NCBI GenBank assembly: GCA_003864495.1 | Contig: ML133478.1 | Span: forward strand, 2,122,981 to 2,186,980 | Direction of reading: 5' to 3' | DNA length: 64,000 bases | From: Nemopilema nomurai | Taxonomy: Eukaryota > Cnidaria > Scyphozoa > Rhizostomeae > Rhizostomatidae | Shown here: positions 47,504 through 57,889 of the stretch, in pieces | How positions within the stretch are numbered: position 1 is the stretch's first letter | Layout of the letters: each line of letters starts with the position of its first letter | Program-made: the position numbers and the translations under genes | The notes under the pieces: generated by a model | What the model was told of the DNA's origin: nothing | What the model saw: only the letters and a program-made list of their open reading frames with translations | The model's database searches: none

Positions 47504-49314
47504 TTTGAAGCTGTCCCGTAAACTTGGAAAGAGGCGCATGCGTAGTTTCTTTCCTGGAGCCCCCGAAAATTGTAACACCGCACGGGAGGAGAGATGTGTC
47601 GACAGCAGCTCTGGAAATAAAGCTTTAAAACTTTTAATTCAAATCATTTTATCTTATCTAGCAAAACATATTCAAGTTAGACATCAATAAACATTGTTTT
47701 TAGTGATGGCCACTAATCATCTCAGATCGACGACATTTTGCCAGATACCTGTGAATCGGGGGCACAAGCCCCCCCCCCCAAATTTTACAAATTATGATGC
47801 CCTTCTTGCAAAAAAATGACCTCAAAACGTCGCCCCCCATTTTCAGGGTGTTTCTTACGTCCCTGCATTTGACCGAAAGAGGCCAATCATAGAACCTGTT
47901 TTGGCTATGACTTTGAAGATGTTATGCATATTTCGTGAAGGAGTATGAAAGAACAAGATATCTGAGGAATTTCGTCAGCAAAATTTCTCCTGATGCCAGT
48001 ACACTTTTTAGAGAGCGATTTGCAATTAGCAGCTCATCATAGATTACCCTAAAAGCAAAGCATTAAGCTCTCTTCTCAAATCCATCCTTCTACAATGATA
48101 GACACACAGACCGCAACAGTATAGAATAACCAGAAATCAATTGCAGCACTAATGTTCCAAGATCAATTGCAGGCTGAAATTCATTTACTTACAAACACCT
48201 TTCATCTACAACGATTCACAGCTTACACGCAGGGGCGCGCTGAAGTAGGGGGTTTGAAATTGAAACAATTATAACAGCGTGTCGGTATTTCGGGGAAAAA
48301 TTAGATTTGTACTTTTGTTATATCCAGCTTAGACACAAAGGAACCCCTACGGTACTAGAGTGTAAAATTTGTGCACTTTGATTAACTATCTTTAATCAAC
48401 CCTGTCAGTAAATTTCTTATGTTACACCCTCCACTCAAAAGCCCTTCGGCACGCCACTGTTTACACGACAAACATTATTGATGATTTCTTTGCATTGAAT
48501 ACTTTTTCGATCAATGAATGAATATATCATTTACAGTGTCTCAATTTTCAAAATGCTTTCTTCACTTCAAACCTCAGTCAAGGTTTAGCTCATGAATAAT
48601 CGTGAAATTAATCTTAATTCAGAAGACAATTGTCATCCATCACAAGAAATGCAAAGAGCTGGAAAAGGGTGAGCAATTCTTCATCCAAGTTTCTCATTAC
48701 CCATGTAGTTTTCTCATAGTAAATTTTTTACTTCTCTTCCATTAACGGGGTGGCAATGTTTTCTCTGGAGTGACTGAATCTTTTCTCGTGCCTTTGCTCT
48801 ATATTGCTATATATAACAAAGAAATTACAATTTGGCACCCCTTCCCTTTTTCTTATTTTGTCATTATTGGGGTCATGCACCCCAGCCACTAGGTCACTGC
48901 TCTCTGTTATAGTGCTGTAGAAACGAGTTGAGATGGGTTTCTACCAACTGCGTTGCTCAACCTCTATGGACGATCCGAGCCATAGTTGTCTTATTTAACG
49001 TGCAGAGAACACGGAGCCAGGCCGAGAGAAAGAGAGAGACGACGCGTTGCCTGTTGTTTTCTGTAGCTCTGTTTCTGACTGACTGAACTTTACAATGATT
49101 AATCTAAAAATAAATATTTATATTGATTATTCTAAAAATAAATTTGATGACGGGGGATGAAAAAGATGATGAAATGATGATGGAATGAGGATGGAAAAGT
49201 TGGAAAAGTCTAGACTGAGAATCGAGCAAAGATGTGTCAGCATGACATGGTGTGACAATGGAAAGTAGACAAAGGAGTCACTACAGTGCTAGGGGGCTGC
49301 AGCCCCTTCGTCCG
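47504..49314. other. intergenic, no gene seen
   Basis: Starts with the SDHD upstream region, where the promoter must lie although no core element is clear. The rest is AT-rich with C-runs. A stretch at about 48990-49060 (tttaacgtgcagagaacacg then gagccag) recurs at 52575-52610, so part is an old repeat. Confidence 0.5.
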
Positions 49315-49450
49315 AAGCATTTAGCCCCCTCCCATTAACAGAAATTTTAGGTCATTGTCGGAGCAAGTTTGACAAAATACCACACGAAACCTTCATATTT
49401 CAGTAATTTTAGCCCTTCTATCGGAGGATTTCTGTCGCCACCTCTGCTCT
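49315..49450. repeat. dispersed repeat (reverse of 33530-33660)
   Basis: On the minus strand it reads ttttgtcaaacttgctccga then caatgacc and a gggagggggct end, in the same order as 33530-33660. Confidence 0.5.
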
Positions 49451-49559
49451 CTCCACTCCAAGACATTTTGTAACATATAAAGTGGTTTGAAAAATCCCCA
49501 CTAGCCCCTGAAATTGTCCCACAAGTGAAACAAGTTTGCCCCACCGGTTAAGTCCCCCT

Positions 49560-49653
49560 TACCCTGGGTACCAGACCCACTATGTATCAAAGAATGGGTC
49601 TGGTACCCAGGGTAAGTCCCCCTATGTTTCAAATGGGTCTGGTACCCAGGGTA
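49560..49653. mobile_element. palindromic element, copy 1
   Basis: The arm taccctgggtaccagaccca faces its inverse tgggtctggtacccagggta across about 18 bp. The right arm is then duplicated once more in tandem, with its gtccccctatg tail. Confidence 0.75.
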
Positions 49654-49892
49654 AGTCCCCCTATGATTCAATGATTTTTTCACTTTTTGCCTTACTTGAG
49701 ATATTTGTGGATGAAACACGTTTTCATCGAACCGGCTTCGAATCTCAATTTTTTTCCTGGAACTGCTGCTTCAATAGGTGATTCCCCTTTGGCAAAGAAG
49801 CCGAAAACCAGACTTTGAGACTTATAGCAGACAGCAATTTGTAAAGAAATTTTTCAGAAAAGATTAAACATTTAGTTATGAACTAGCAATCA

Positions 49893-50065
49893 CAGGCACC
49901 GCGGAGCAGGGGGGGCTGAGGGGGCTTTAGCCCCCCCCCCCCAATTTTTGAAAAAAGTGCGAAATATTAAGCAATAAACTACCAATAGAGCCTCCCTTTT
50001 AATGGTCTTAGCCCCTCCCCACATTTTTTAGACCCCACACTTTTCTCAACGCTCCGCGGTGCCTG
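49893..50065. mobile_element. short inverted-repeat element, 173 bp
   Basis: Ends are caggcaccgcggagc and its exact complement gctccgcggtgcctg. The flanks read aatca and gatca, an imperfect 5-bp duplication. The interior is C/G-run rich (agcccccccc, agcccctcccc). Confidence 0.7.
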
Positions 50066-50069
50066 GATC

Positions 50070-52990
50070 AGTGTTTCGTTCTTTGGCCTACAGCAACGTT
50101 ATAAGAGTATTTTGAAAGATTCTGTTTAACTGAAGATTCTGCTTATATCTAAGTGCCCCTTTCTCAAATGCCCCACCAGTGAAAAATTCTAGATAAATGC
50201 CCTGTTTCACCCGAACTTTCACTCATTGTATTTCTATGTTTTGGCTTAGCCCAAACCTTTAATAACAGAGGCGCTTATCTTCGAGGTCGTTGCACACGAA
50301 ACAAAATCTTCTTGGGTGTTCAATGTACCTTTGTCAATTAAGTTAGTTCTCATCTATGTACCTCTAATGACGTTTCGAGGAAGTTGCATGCAGCAGTGCA
50401 AACAGTGACAAGTGTTGAAGCATTGTTAATGGACTGACCTAGTAGAAAAGTCAACATTCAAGTCTTTCAAAAAACCTGAACAATCTAGAATTTACTTACG
50501 TAGAGAAAATACCTGTCATCAGTCAACATGCGCGAGAAAATGCAAGATCATTGGCAAATATTTTAGCTTATCTTTATTGCTATAACAACTAAATCAAAGC
50601 TTTTTTGTGCGTTCACCTTTCTCTAAATTGAAGACAATTTTCTAGCAAGCATCACAGACAACAGTACTAAATTACACGTTCAGCGCCTTTCGAAAGGGAC
50701 TGGGAGAGGGGCTTTGATTTTATTTCATGTGAGGTTGAAGGCTTTTATAGATGTAACGTGTGCATCGCAAAAATTACACATGACACAGGAGGCTATGATC
50801 TAAAATAATGTAAAAAGGGAGAATGTGAAAGATTTCAGGTGCCTTTTAGAAAAACATTTTGTCCACTCCGAAAGTAATTAGTGAACAGTTTCTAAGTTGA
50901 AGGGATTTTTCCATAGTATGTTCTCTTTCGTCTGTACCTTACTCCCTCACTGGCTTTATATGAAGCCCTACTCTGTGATATTATGAATTCATCAATTAAA
51001 ACAACAAAAAGAGAACACAGGTCTGTTAAAACAGGTTGGCGAAGCTAGCATTCATCGTGAATTCTATCACCATCTTATGTTATGGTTAAGCAAATAAGCT
51101 AAAACAAAGATCGCGCTCTACAGCATGCGCAATGTCCCGAAGGGGCCCAGTCTAGATCTCGAAAATGGAGCGCTTAATCCCGCTGCCCCATAGATTACAC
51201 CCTATAATGGTGTAGATGATAGTTTCAGTATTGCCTTTTTGGAAAACTCGAGATAGACAAAGAAGCAAAAAGTGCCAGCCAACTAATCCAGTGTCAACAA
51301 ACATCTTCTTTGATCTTCATTCATAGTTTTCATTGCTATTTAGTTGGTCTTTAATGAATGAAATTCTGCAACATTAGCCAACTTGATAGCGGAGGATATT
51401 TTTCTCCACAGCATTCATATGATATTCCGCTGTTAGAAGATTACTGTAAATTACAGAATATGACACCATGAGCCTTTGACTATGCAGGTATTCCAATGAG
51501 TTCTCCGAATGGTGGGTGATTGCTATTGCCGTATTACGTCATCAACAGGTGTCAAAGTTCTTAGAAACAGCTGAAGTGAGAGCAGTTTGTTGAAGCCTCC
51601 AACGAGGTCGATAATTTCCAGCATTCTTAAGAGTCACTCAGAGCGTAAATCTATAGTGTACATATCTAAAAGGACACTTTACGAAATGCACAGGGTTAAA
51701 AGATTGTCGTGTTTGTCAGGAAGTTCGTATTTTGATATTTGTTTTCAATACTAGATTTTCGGAAAATGTTTTGGCCTAGCTACGACTCAGAATAATGACA
51801 AACATTCTTGTTAACAAGTGTTTCAACCAGAGAGGATTCCCGCGAGAACAGCCATTTTTGCCAAGCCATTCTTAGTTTCTCAATATAGAAATAATTTGAT
51901 AAACACGACGATACATGTAATAGATGAAATTTAATGTTAATCATAATAATTTTCAGCAAAATAGCTCTTTGAAGAACATTTCAGAATAATCAGCATAAAC
52001 GTAAAGAATAATTGATACCCTAGAACAATAAAGAAGAGAAAGGAACACCACTAGATCATTCTAGAATAGGAAAGAGTCAAGAAGAATCTAGAATGTAACT
52101 ACTGATTGAGAAGCCATTGAAGCTTTGCTATCATAACCAGTTACTCGTGTCCAAAAAAAAAGAAAACGTGTTAGTCAATATAGAATCTAAACACGTGACT
52201 TCAATGTACTAATCATTGCCAATTGTCTACACCTGATACAAGCCAACGAGGTTTTTAGTTTCAGGCGAAAGAAACTACCAGTTCTCTAGTTGACCTTAAC
52301 TGAGAAGCTACAAAGACTTGACTTGTCCTGGCTTTAAGTGCCTGTTCAGTAATGCCATCGAAAGCCAGCTTGAGCCTTGGATGGGGTTGTTGTAGAATCT
52401 GGCCTCAAATGGGTTGGTTTGGGGTGAAGCTTAAGGAGAATCATGCATGGACCTGCCTCCAGACAATGCGATGTCCAGAAAAATTGATGGCTCTATAGGA
52501 ACGCTTGTGGATGTTGTTATTCCTATACTTATTCTTTTGCGAGCTCTTCCATGGATATGTGATGTCGTTTTTATGGTCTTGTTTAACGTGCAGAAAACAC
52601 GGAGCCAGAAAGAAACGAGGTTGCGTGACCGTTGCGTCTTGATAAATTAATTGGGTCTTACTGACTAATTAATTAGATACAAAACTGGGCGTATGCACAT
52701 AAAAGGAGGGGACGCTACAAATGTGTTGCTGATTACGTTACGTGGATACGAAGACAATGGAAAGTGTTAATGACAGTGAAACAACGGAGGACATGATTAC
52801 GTTTAGACAATGGTCAAAACGTAACGGCTGGGAGCTAGAGGATGGTTTGCCTGCTCATGTCATAATTGAGGACGGTTTACTAGTAATTTTAATTATAAGC
52901 AATGAGAATGATTGTAAAAAAGTTTTGTTTTGAATTGTTAATGAAGAAGGTTTGAATTATGAAAATTGCAGCCGGAGGAAGGTTATGGTC
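50070..52990. other. intergenic, no gene seen
   Basis: Nearly 3 kb without a supported gene. A 58-codon frame from the ATG at 52757 (MESVNDSETTEDMITFRQWS) has no recognisable domain and lies in a region partly repeated at 48960-49260, so I do not call it a gene. Confidence 0.45.
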
Positions 52991-52994
52991 TCCC

Positions 52995-53128
52995 TACCCT
53001 GGGTACCAGACTAACTATATGTAAAATAATGAGTATAGAAAATTATGAGTATAAAATAATAAGTATAAAATAATGAGTATTAAATAATGAGTATATTTTT
53101 ATACATAGCGGGTCTGGTACCCAGTGTA
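52995..53128. mobile_element. palindromic element, copy 2
   Basis: The same arms as copy 1 (taccctgggtaccaga and ggtctggtacccagtgta) surround several aatgagtata/taataagtat units. It is 134 bp long. Confidence 0.7.
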
Positions 53129-53129
53129 T

Positions 53130-54620
53130 GGACCCCCCAGGTACCAGAGAAATTGCTTATTTAAGTGAATGCATCCGAGGAAGTTGTATTAATACGCTTT
53201 GCATAAATAACATAGAAATATGGAGGAAAATGCTTTAAAAGCTCAAAGAAACACTAAACATGCTTGGAATAGATATTTGCGTTGCAATGATAACCAATTT
53301 CATATTATTGACTGGAGTTTCGGGTCCCTCGGGCCACCCTTATTCCATTTCTTGACTCTCATATTTTAGTCGAAGCAGTTTCTTTTTCTGTTGATAGAAT
53401 AGAAGCGAGTTCTTAGCTGTTCTTTAACCCCTGGCGTTGGGGTTTTTTCAAATTTATATATATCGCATAGATTGTTTGCTATTCGTGTCTTCATTGAGTA
53501 GTTTCCGCATATTCTGTCTCGCCCCTCTCTCTTTCAAATAAAGGCGAAATTCAAAATTTATATGTTTTTCCTGTGTCTGTACTATTCTTATGGCATTTGA
53601 TGTGCAGTGAAAATTTAAGAACTTTTAAGGAACTTTTGGTACTAAAATCTGATGATTTGAGGTCTACGAATAAGGAACTTTTGGCACTAGGCCTTGAGGT
53701 AGGTTTCTTATAACAATGCGTGTATGAATTTTCATGCAGACCTCAATTTTACCATTCAAGCTACAAATTTTACCATCCATGTGTGCCTAGTCGAAGCGAC
53801 GTTTTGTTTTGCAGATAGAATAGAAGCGAGTTTCCATTTAAATTCAACTCTTGTTATCAATGCTCACTTTGCTTCAATCAAAACATCGAAGGCATCATGA
53901 AACCACTCAAAGCCTCTTATCACGTTGATAAGATTGTTTGGTCTTCAAATCGATAAAGCATTCTTCACATTTCCCATTTGTTTTCAGTTGGAATCTCCAC
54001 ACATCGCGTCTTTTTATGCTGTTTGGCAAATTTCGGCTTTGACTAGACGTAATCAGGCGGTTTTGTCTAAATGGCTATGCCAGTGCGAGAAAGTTTAAGT
54101 TATCGCAATAATAATAATCATAGACTTAGGAGCTGGGCATATGATTCTCTGTGCATCTACCATCTTTGAATCGCGTGATCTAAATGCAATATTATATTAT
54201 TTTTGGTGACTTTTCTTTCTTTGATCAAATTCTGACCACAGTTAACAAAAATCATCCTTCCCGAGTAAGCCTGGCCTTAAGAATTCGAAATGCCCGTTCT
54301 CCTTACAAGTGCCTTTCATCCCTTGTGTCTATAATCTGCGAAGTCCGGACGCAGACAATGATTTCATACATAGATAGTTTATTAATAGCTTTAATAAAGA
54401 TTTGAAAGGAGCATCGTATGAAAAGGAGGCATACATGTAAAAGCCTCGCTTTCACTCAATGTGTGGTTCATGTCTAAGGCGGTAATAACATGAAAACATT
54501 TTACATAGATCAGAAACTCGGTTTCTCTCTTTCTTTAAAGAAATCAAGATGTTTCATATCATAATGAGCCTAGCAAGAGATAACTTTCTGATATAAAAAC
54601 ATTTCTATGATCAACACAAA
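53130..54620. other. intergenic, no gene seen
   Basis: AT-rich DNA with no open frame of coding character and no clear repeat family. Confidence 0.45.
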
Positions 54621-54681
54621 ATCTATAGCCACAATATCCAGGGCCCCCGCACTTTTTTGTAAAATGATAGAGCTTTTCTAA

Positions 54682-54909
54682 GGTGAAGGTGATGGAGATG
54701 AGATTGCCAGGAAAAAGAAAGCGTGGTAGGCCAAAGCTGAGATAGATGGACTGTGTGAAGAAGGACCTGGATTCGGTTGGAGCAAAGGCGGAGGATGCCC
54801 TGGACCGAAGGACCTGGAGGAAGATGACCGCCGCAGCGACCCCACAGGGTAGTGGGACAAGCTCGTAGAAGAAGAAGAAGAAGAAGAAGAAGAAGAAGAA
54901 GAAGAAGAA
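54682..54909 (+). mobile_element. 5'-truncated non-LTR retrotransposon (LINE) tail with target duplication
   Basis: About 228 bp are inserted between two copies of gatagagcttttctaa (54666-54681 and 54910-54925). The plus strand reads GKRKRGRPKLR, a stop, MDCVKKDLDSVGAKAEDALD, then RRTWRKMTAAATPQ and a stop, the usual C-terminal end of LINE reverse-transcriptase proteins (GRPK.RW.DC.K.DL). The Trp after the first Arg is a TAG stop. The 3' end is a (GAA)n run, 54867-54909. Truncated 5' end, repeated 3' tail and direct repeats are the signature of target-primed reverse transcription. Confidence 0.85.
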
Positions 54910-54925
54910 GATAGAGCTTTTCTAA

Positions 54926-55213
54926 ATATCTTTTGTTATGATTGTTAAAATCGTCCTTGGCCCCTCCACTTTCCAACCTGCGTCGGAGCCCTTGATATCT
55001 GCATACTGTGTAACCTTTTGGCAGGCCTCTTGATTCAACCTCTAACAGAAAACGACTGGCCTCTTTTTGGTATGGAGGTTTAGTATTCATATCAATCTGA
55101 CCATTCTTTGTATCAATCTGGCCATATGGAGCAAGCTCATTTGCGCTTCCAAGTGATTTTCCATGCGCAAACCTCTTTGCATACCTGCTTATTTGATACA
55201 ACTTATTCACCAA
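54926..55213 (-). CDS. unrecognised open frame abutting the LINE insertion
   Basis: About 96 codons with mixed composition (KRFAHGKSLGSANELAPYGQ, KPPYQKEASRFLLEVESRGL, CRYQGLRRRLESGG). There is no upstream ATG; a possible acceptor, aaataagcag, lies at its start, so it could be an internal exon or a decayed copy. The LINE insertion lies just after it. Skipping the insertion, the frame would continue for some 35 codons. I recognise no family. Confidence 0.2.
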
Positions 55214-55634
55214 TCATTGGGAATCGTTACACAAGAAATATTTCATTGTAATTCTCGCAGCGCTGAAATGCAACCTGGTAAGAGAGCATATTTAAACACC
55301 TGAATTGACAAAACTGAGCTTTTCTTTGCCAAAGATTGGCTCGGGTGCTTTGGCAAATGTGCACATAGTTTTTTGAAGGTTACAAATACTGCCCCATTTA
55401 ATGACGACAAAGTGACGAATGACGTCATCTTCTCTGTTTGTAAGCTCTATGAATTGTTAAAGACTTCAGCAAAGACCAATTATTCGAAGATAACTAGCAT
55501 TAAGACCGCAAAGGGAAATCTGATTAATAAAATACAACTAAAGACTAAGACAGAATGTAAGTTTCGATTCGCTTTTCAATTCAAAATGGAACGAACGATT
55601 ACGTACGTCCTCATGAAAAATAGGCCTGGGGCCG

Positions 55635-55858
55635 ATTATATGAGAGTTTTCAGCCCAGGCTGGAATTTCAGCCCGCCTCGCCGAGGTGAAATTGGCGTGC
55701 GATTTTATGAGAGTTTTCAGCCCGGGCTGGAATTTTAGCCCGCCTCGCCGAGGTGAAATTGGCGTGCGATTATATGAGAGTTTTCAGCCCGGGCTGGAAT
55801 TTCAGCCCGCCTCGCCGAGGTGAAATTGGCGTGCGATTTTATGAGAGTTTTCAGCCCG
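55635..55858. repeat. 67-bp tandem repeat, 3.3 copies, with internal palindromes
   Basis: The phrase tatgagagttttcagccc recurs at 55639, 55706, 55773 and 55840, exactly 67 bp apart. Each unit has the palindrome cagcccgggctg (one copy with an A) and cctcgccgagg. Units are almost identical, suggesting recent amplification. GC-rich compared with the surroundings. Confidence 0.9.
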
Positions 55859-56459
55859 AAGCAGATTGTGCTATGATGGGTTATGATTCTGTTATCCAAA
55901 ACCTCGGCGCCATATTAAGGAGACACCTGTAATTAAAGGTGCAATCGATTAAGGGGCCGGAAAGGATATCTCAAAACACAATCCTAAGTGGTGCTAAGCT
56001 TTTAGTTTTGAAATGAACTAAACCCTATGTTTATGAATTGGATAATTTCAAAATAGAGCTTTTACAGGGCAAAAAACAAACCATGAAAAGAAATCCTATA
56101 GATTTATTGGCAGGTGGGTCATCACGCGATATGCTTCGATATGGCGCCACCTCAAATGACGCCAACAAAAACATGTTTCAGATCAACGAATATGTCCAGG
56201 AAGTCAATGAAAGGCAGTCCACTCAAGTGACTTTGAAGATTGTATTTGTTTTTCTTTTAGCAACATTTTGAGATCATTGTTACATTTCATTTCTTTAAAA
56301 AAGATTCATCGCTTTCATCATTTCGTAGAACGCCCATTCATAAATTGCTGAATTCGCTACAGAATAATTTACAAAAATGCTGTCCATTCTGAGAAAGCCT
56401 TGCCCCACCGCAATTGAACACAGGGCACCAAAGTATGGATATCGATTATGATTGTGCTA

Positions 56460-56640
56460 CTACATTAGCATATGAGGTAATGAGTATTTTAGGCCTTGGG
56501 CTGAGAATGGAGAATTATTGCGTGCTGTTAAAGTACTTTTTCATCCGACACTCCCCAGAGTACGCAAATGCCGGAAAATGACCAAAAGCTGACAAAATAT
56601 ATAGCTAATTGCGGGTCAAAACACTGGAGGGTGGCAAGAT
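56460..56640. repeat. dispersed repeat, reverse copy
   Basis: The minus strand reads gtcagcttttggtcattttc and gcgtactctggggagtgtcg, matching 27590-27790 and 10055-10140. Confidence 0.6.
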
Positions 56641-56928
56641 GAGATCGTTCACATATTTAGAAACCAAGTCATTGTAGGACATTGGCCATAAGAAATACAG
56701 CCACAAGTCACACCCACTCAGCTTCCGTAAAACTTTTATTTCTTTGGTTCAAAAAACAAATACATATTCAATGGGCTACTAAAAATTCCCTTTCAACAAT
56801 GTTTCAATTCTTCACAAATGTTATGGGCGTGGCTTTCGGCACAGTGGCTGTTGGCTTTCGGGCCGCCTGGTTATCGCGCCTTTGTCATTCAACCCCTAAT
56901 TGGTGGTTGAGAGTTGTATGGAGGAGCA

Positions 56929-57015
56929 TACCCTGGGTACCAGACCCACTATGTATCAAGGAATAGTATCAAGAAATAGTGGGGCTGGTACATAGGGGGT
57001 CTGGTACCCAGGGTA
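56929..57015. mobile_element. palindromic element, copy 3
   Basis: The arms taccctgggtaccagaccca and gggtctggtacccagggta are the same as in copies 1 and 2. It is 87 bp, with an aatagtatcaagaaatagt centre. Confidence 0.75.
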
Positions 57016-57700
57016 GGAGGAACAGTGCAGTGAGCTTTGGCATATAAAAGACCATGTTATTTTTTATAATGGATGGTTAGAAACTCATTGACTAATTATC
57101 GTTTTATCTACCTGCACGATACTGGCTCTTTTGCAAATCAGTTTCGAATTATTATTTTTTGGAGGGGGGGGGGCACTTTAGCACTTCCCCCAAGGAGAGG
57201 GTGCAATGACTTCCTCGGGTGGCAACCAATTTGCCGTAAATGCTGATTAGGCAGGTATTTATGTGAAGCAACGCCCCTCAAATTGAAAGTGTTAAAAGTT
57301 AATCGGTGTGGGAGTGGAATCAAATTATGACTTACTTTGAGAAAATTTTAAGGAGAACGGCAAAAGGCAATTATTTCCAGTCAAAAAACTCTTCTATTCT
57401 CAAATATCTATCAGAGAATGTCTTGTGCTACCAACCACACCCCCCCCCCCCCCCCATCGCACATTCCATATTGAAAACTTTCGGCTACTTATTATGTTAT
57501 GGAAACAGAAAAAATTATCTCTTCATCGCCAAGGCATTTTTCTTGACCACAGAAGACATATATGAGAGGTGATTACAGGCTTAGTTTTATGGTAAATCCC
57601 AGAAGACACATTCTCACATCTTCATATATTGATAATCATTTCAAAATCTGCGTAGTAAAAAAGACTACTACGGCTAGAATTACAAAATAAGTTTGTCACA

Positions 57701-57886
57701 TCACGTGACTAGAGTATCACGTGACCTGGAAAGCGTCATCGGCCCTACATGCTTTAGAAGCTCCTCATTCTCTAGTTCACTGCCCGACCTAAGTCTTTTA
57801 TTAAAAATGTCAAACATAACAGTTCTGTGTTTGTCTTGTTGGGTTGGTCGAAAGATATGCGGTTGGTCGAAATCTCGTTGACTCAT
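57701..57886 (-). CDS. possible first exon of an unknown gene
   Basis: A frame starting at a good ATG (caagATGA, 57886) reads MSQRDFDQPHIFRPTQQDKH, RTVMFDIFNKRLRSGSELEN, EELLKH and so on for 61 codons. A plausible donor (CAT|gtaggg, exon end 57749) lies inside. The composition looks like protein, but I recognise no family and cannot prove a second exon. The frame at 54926-55213 on the same strand could be one, which is speculation. Confidence 0.25.
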   Translation of the reverse strand: MSQRDFDQPHIFRPTQQDKHRTVMFDIFNKRLRSGSELENEELLKHVGPMTLSRSRDTLVT

Positions 57887-57889
57887 CTT

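Noticed and set aside
54866..54909. Poly-leucine coding run on the minus strand
   Set aside because: It is the antisense of the (GAA)n tail of the LINE insertion.
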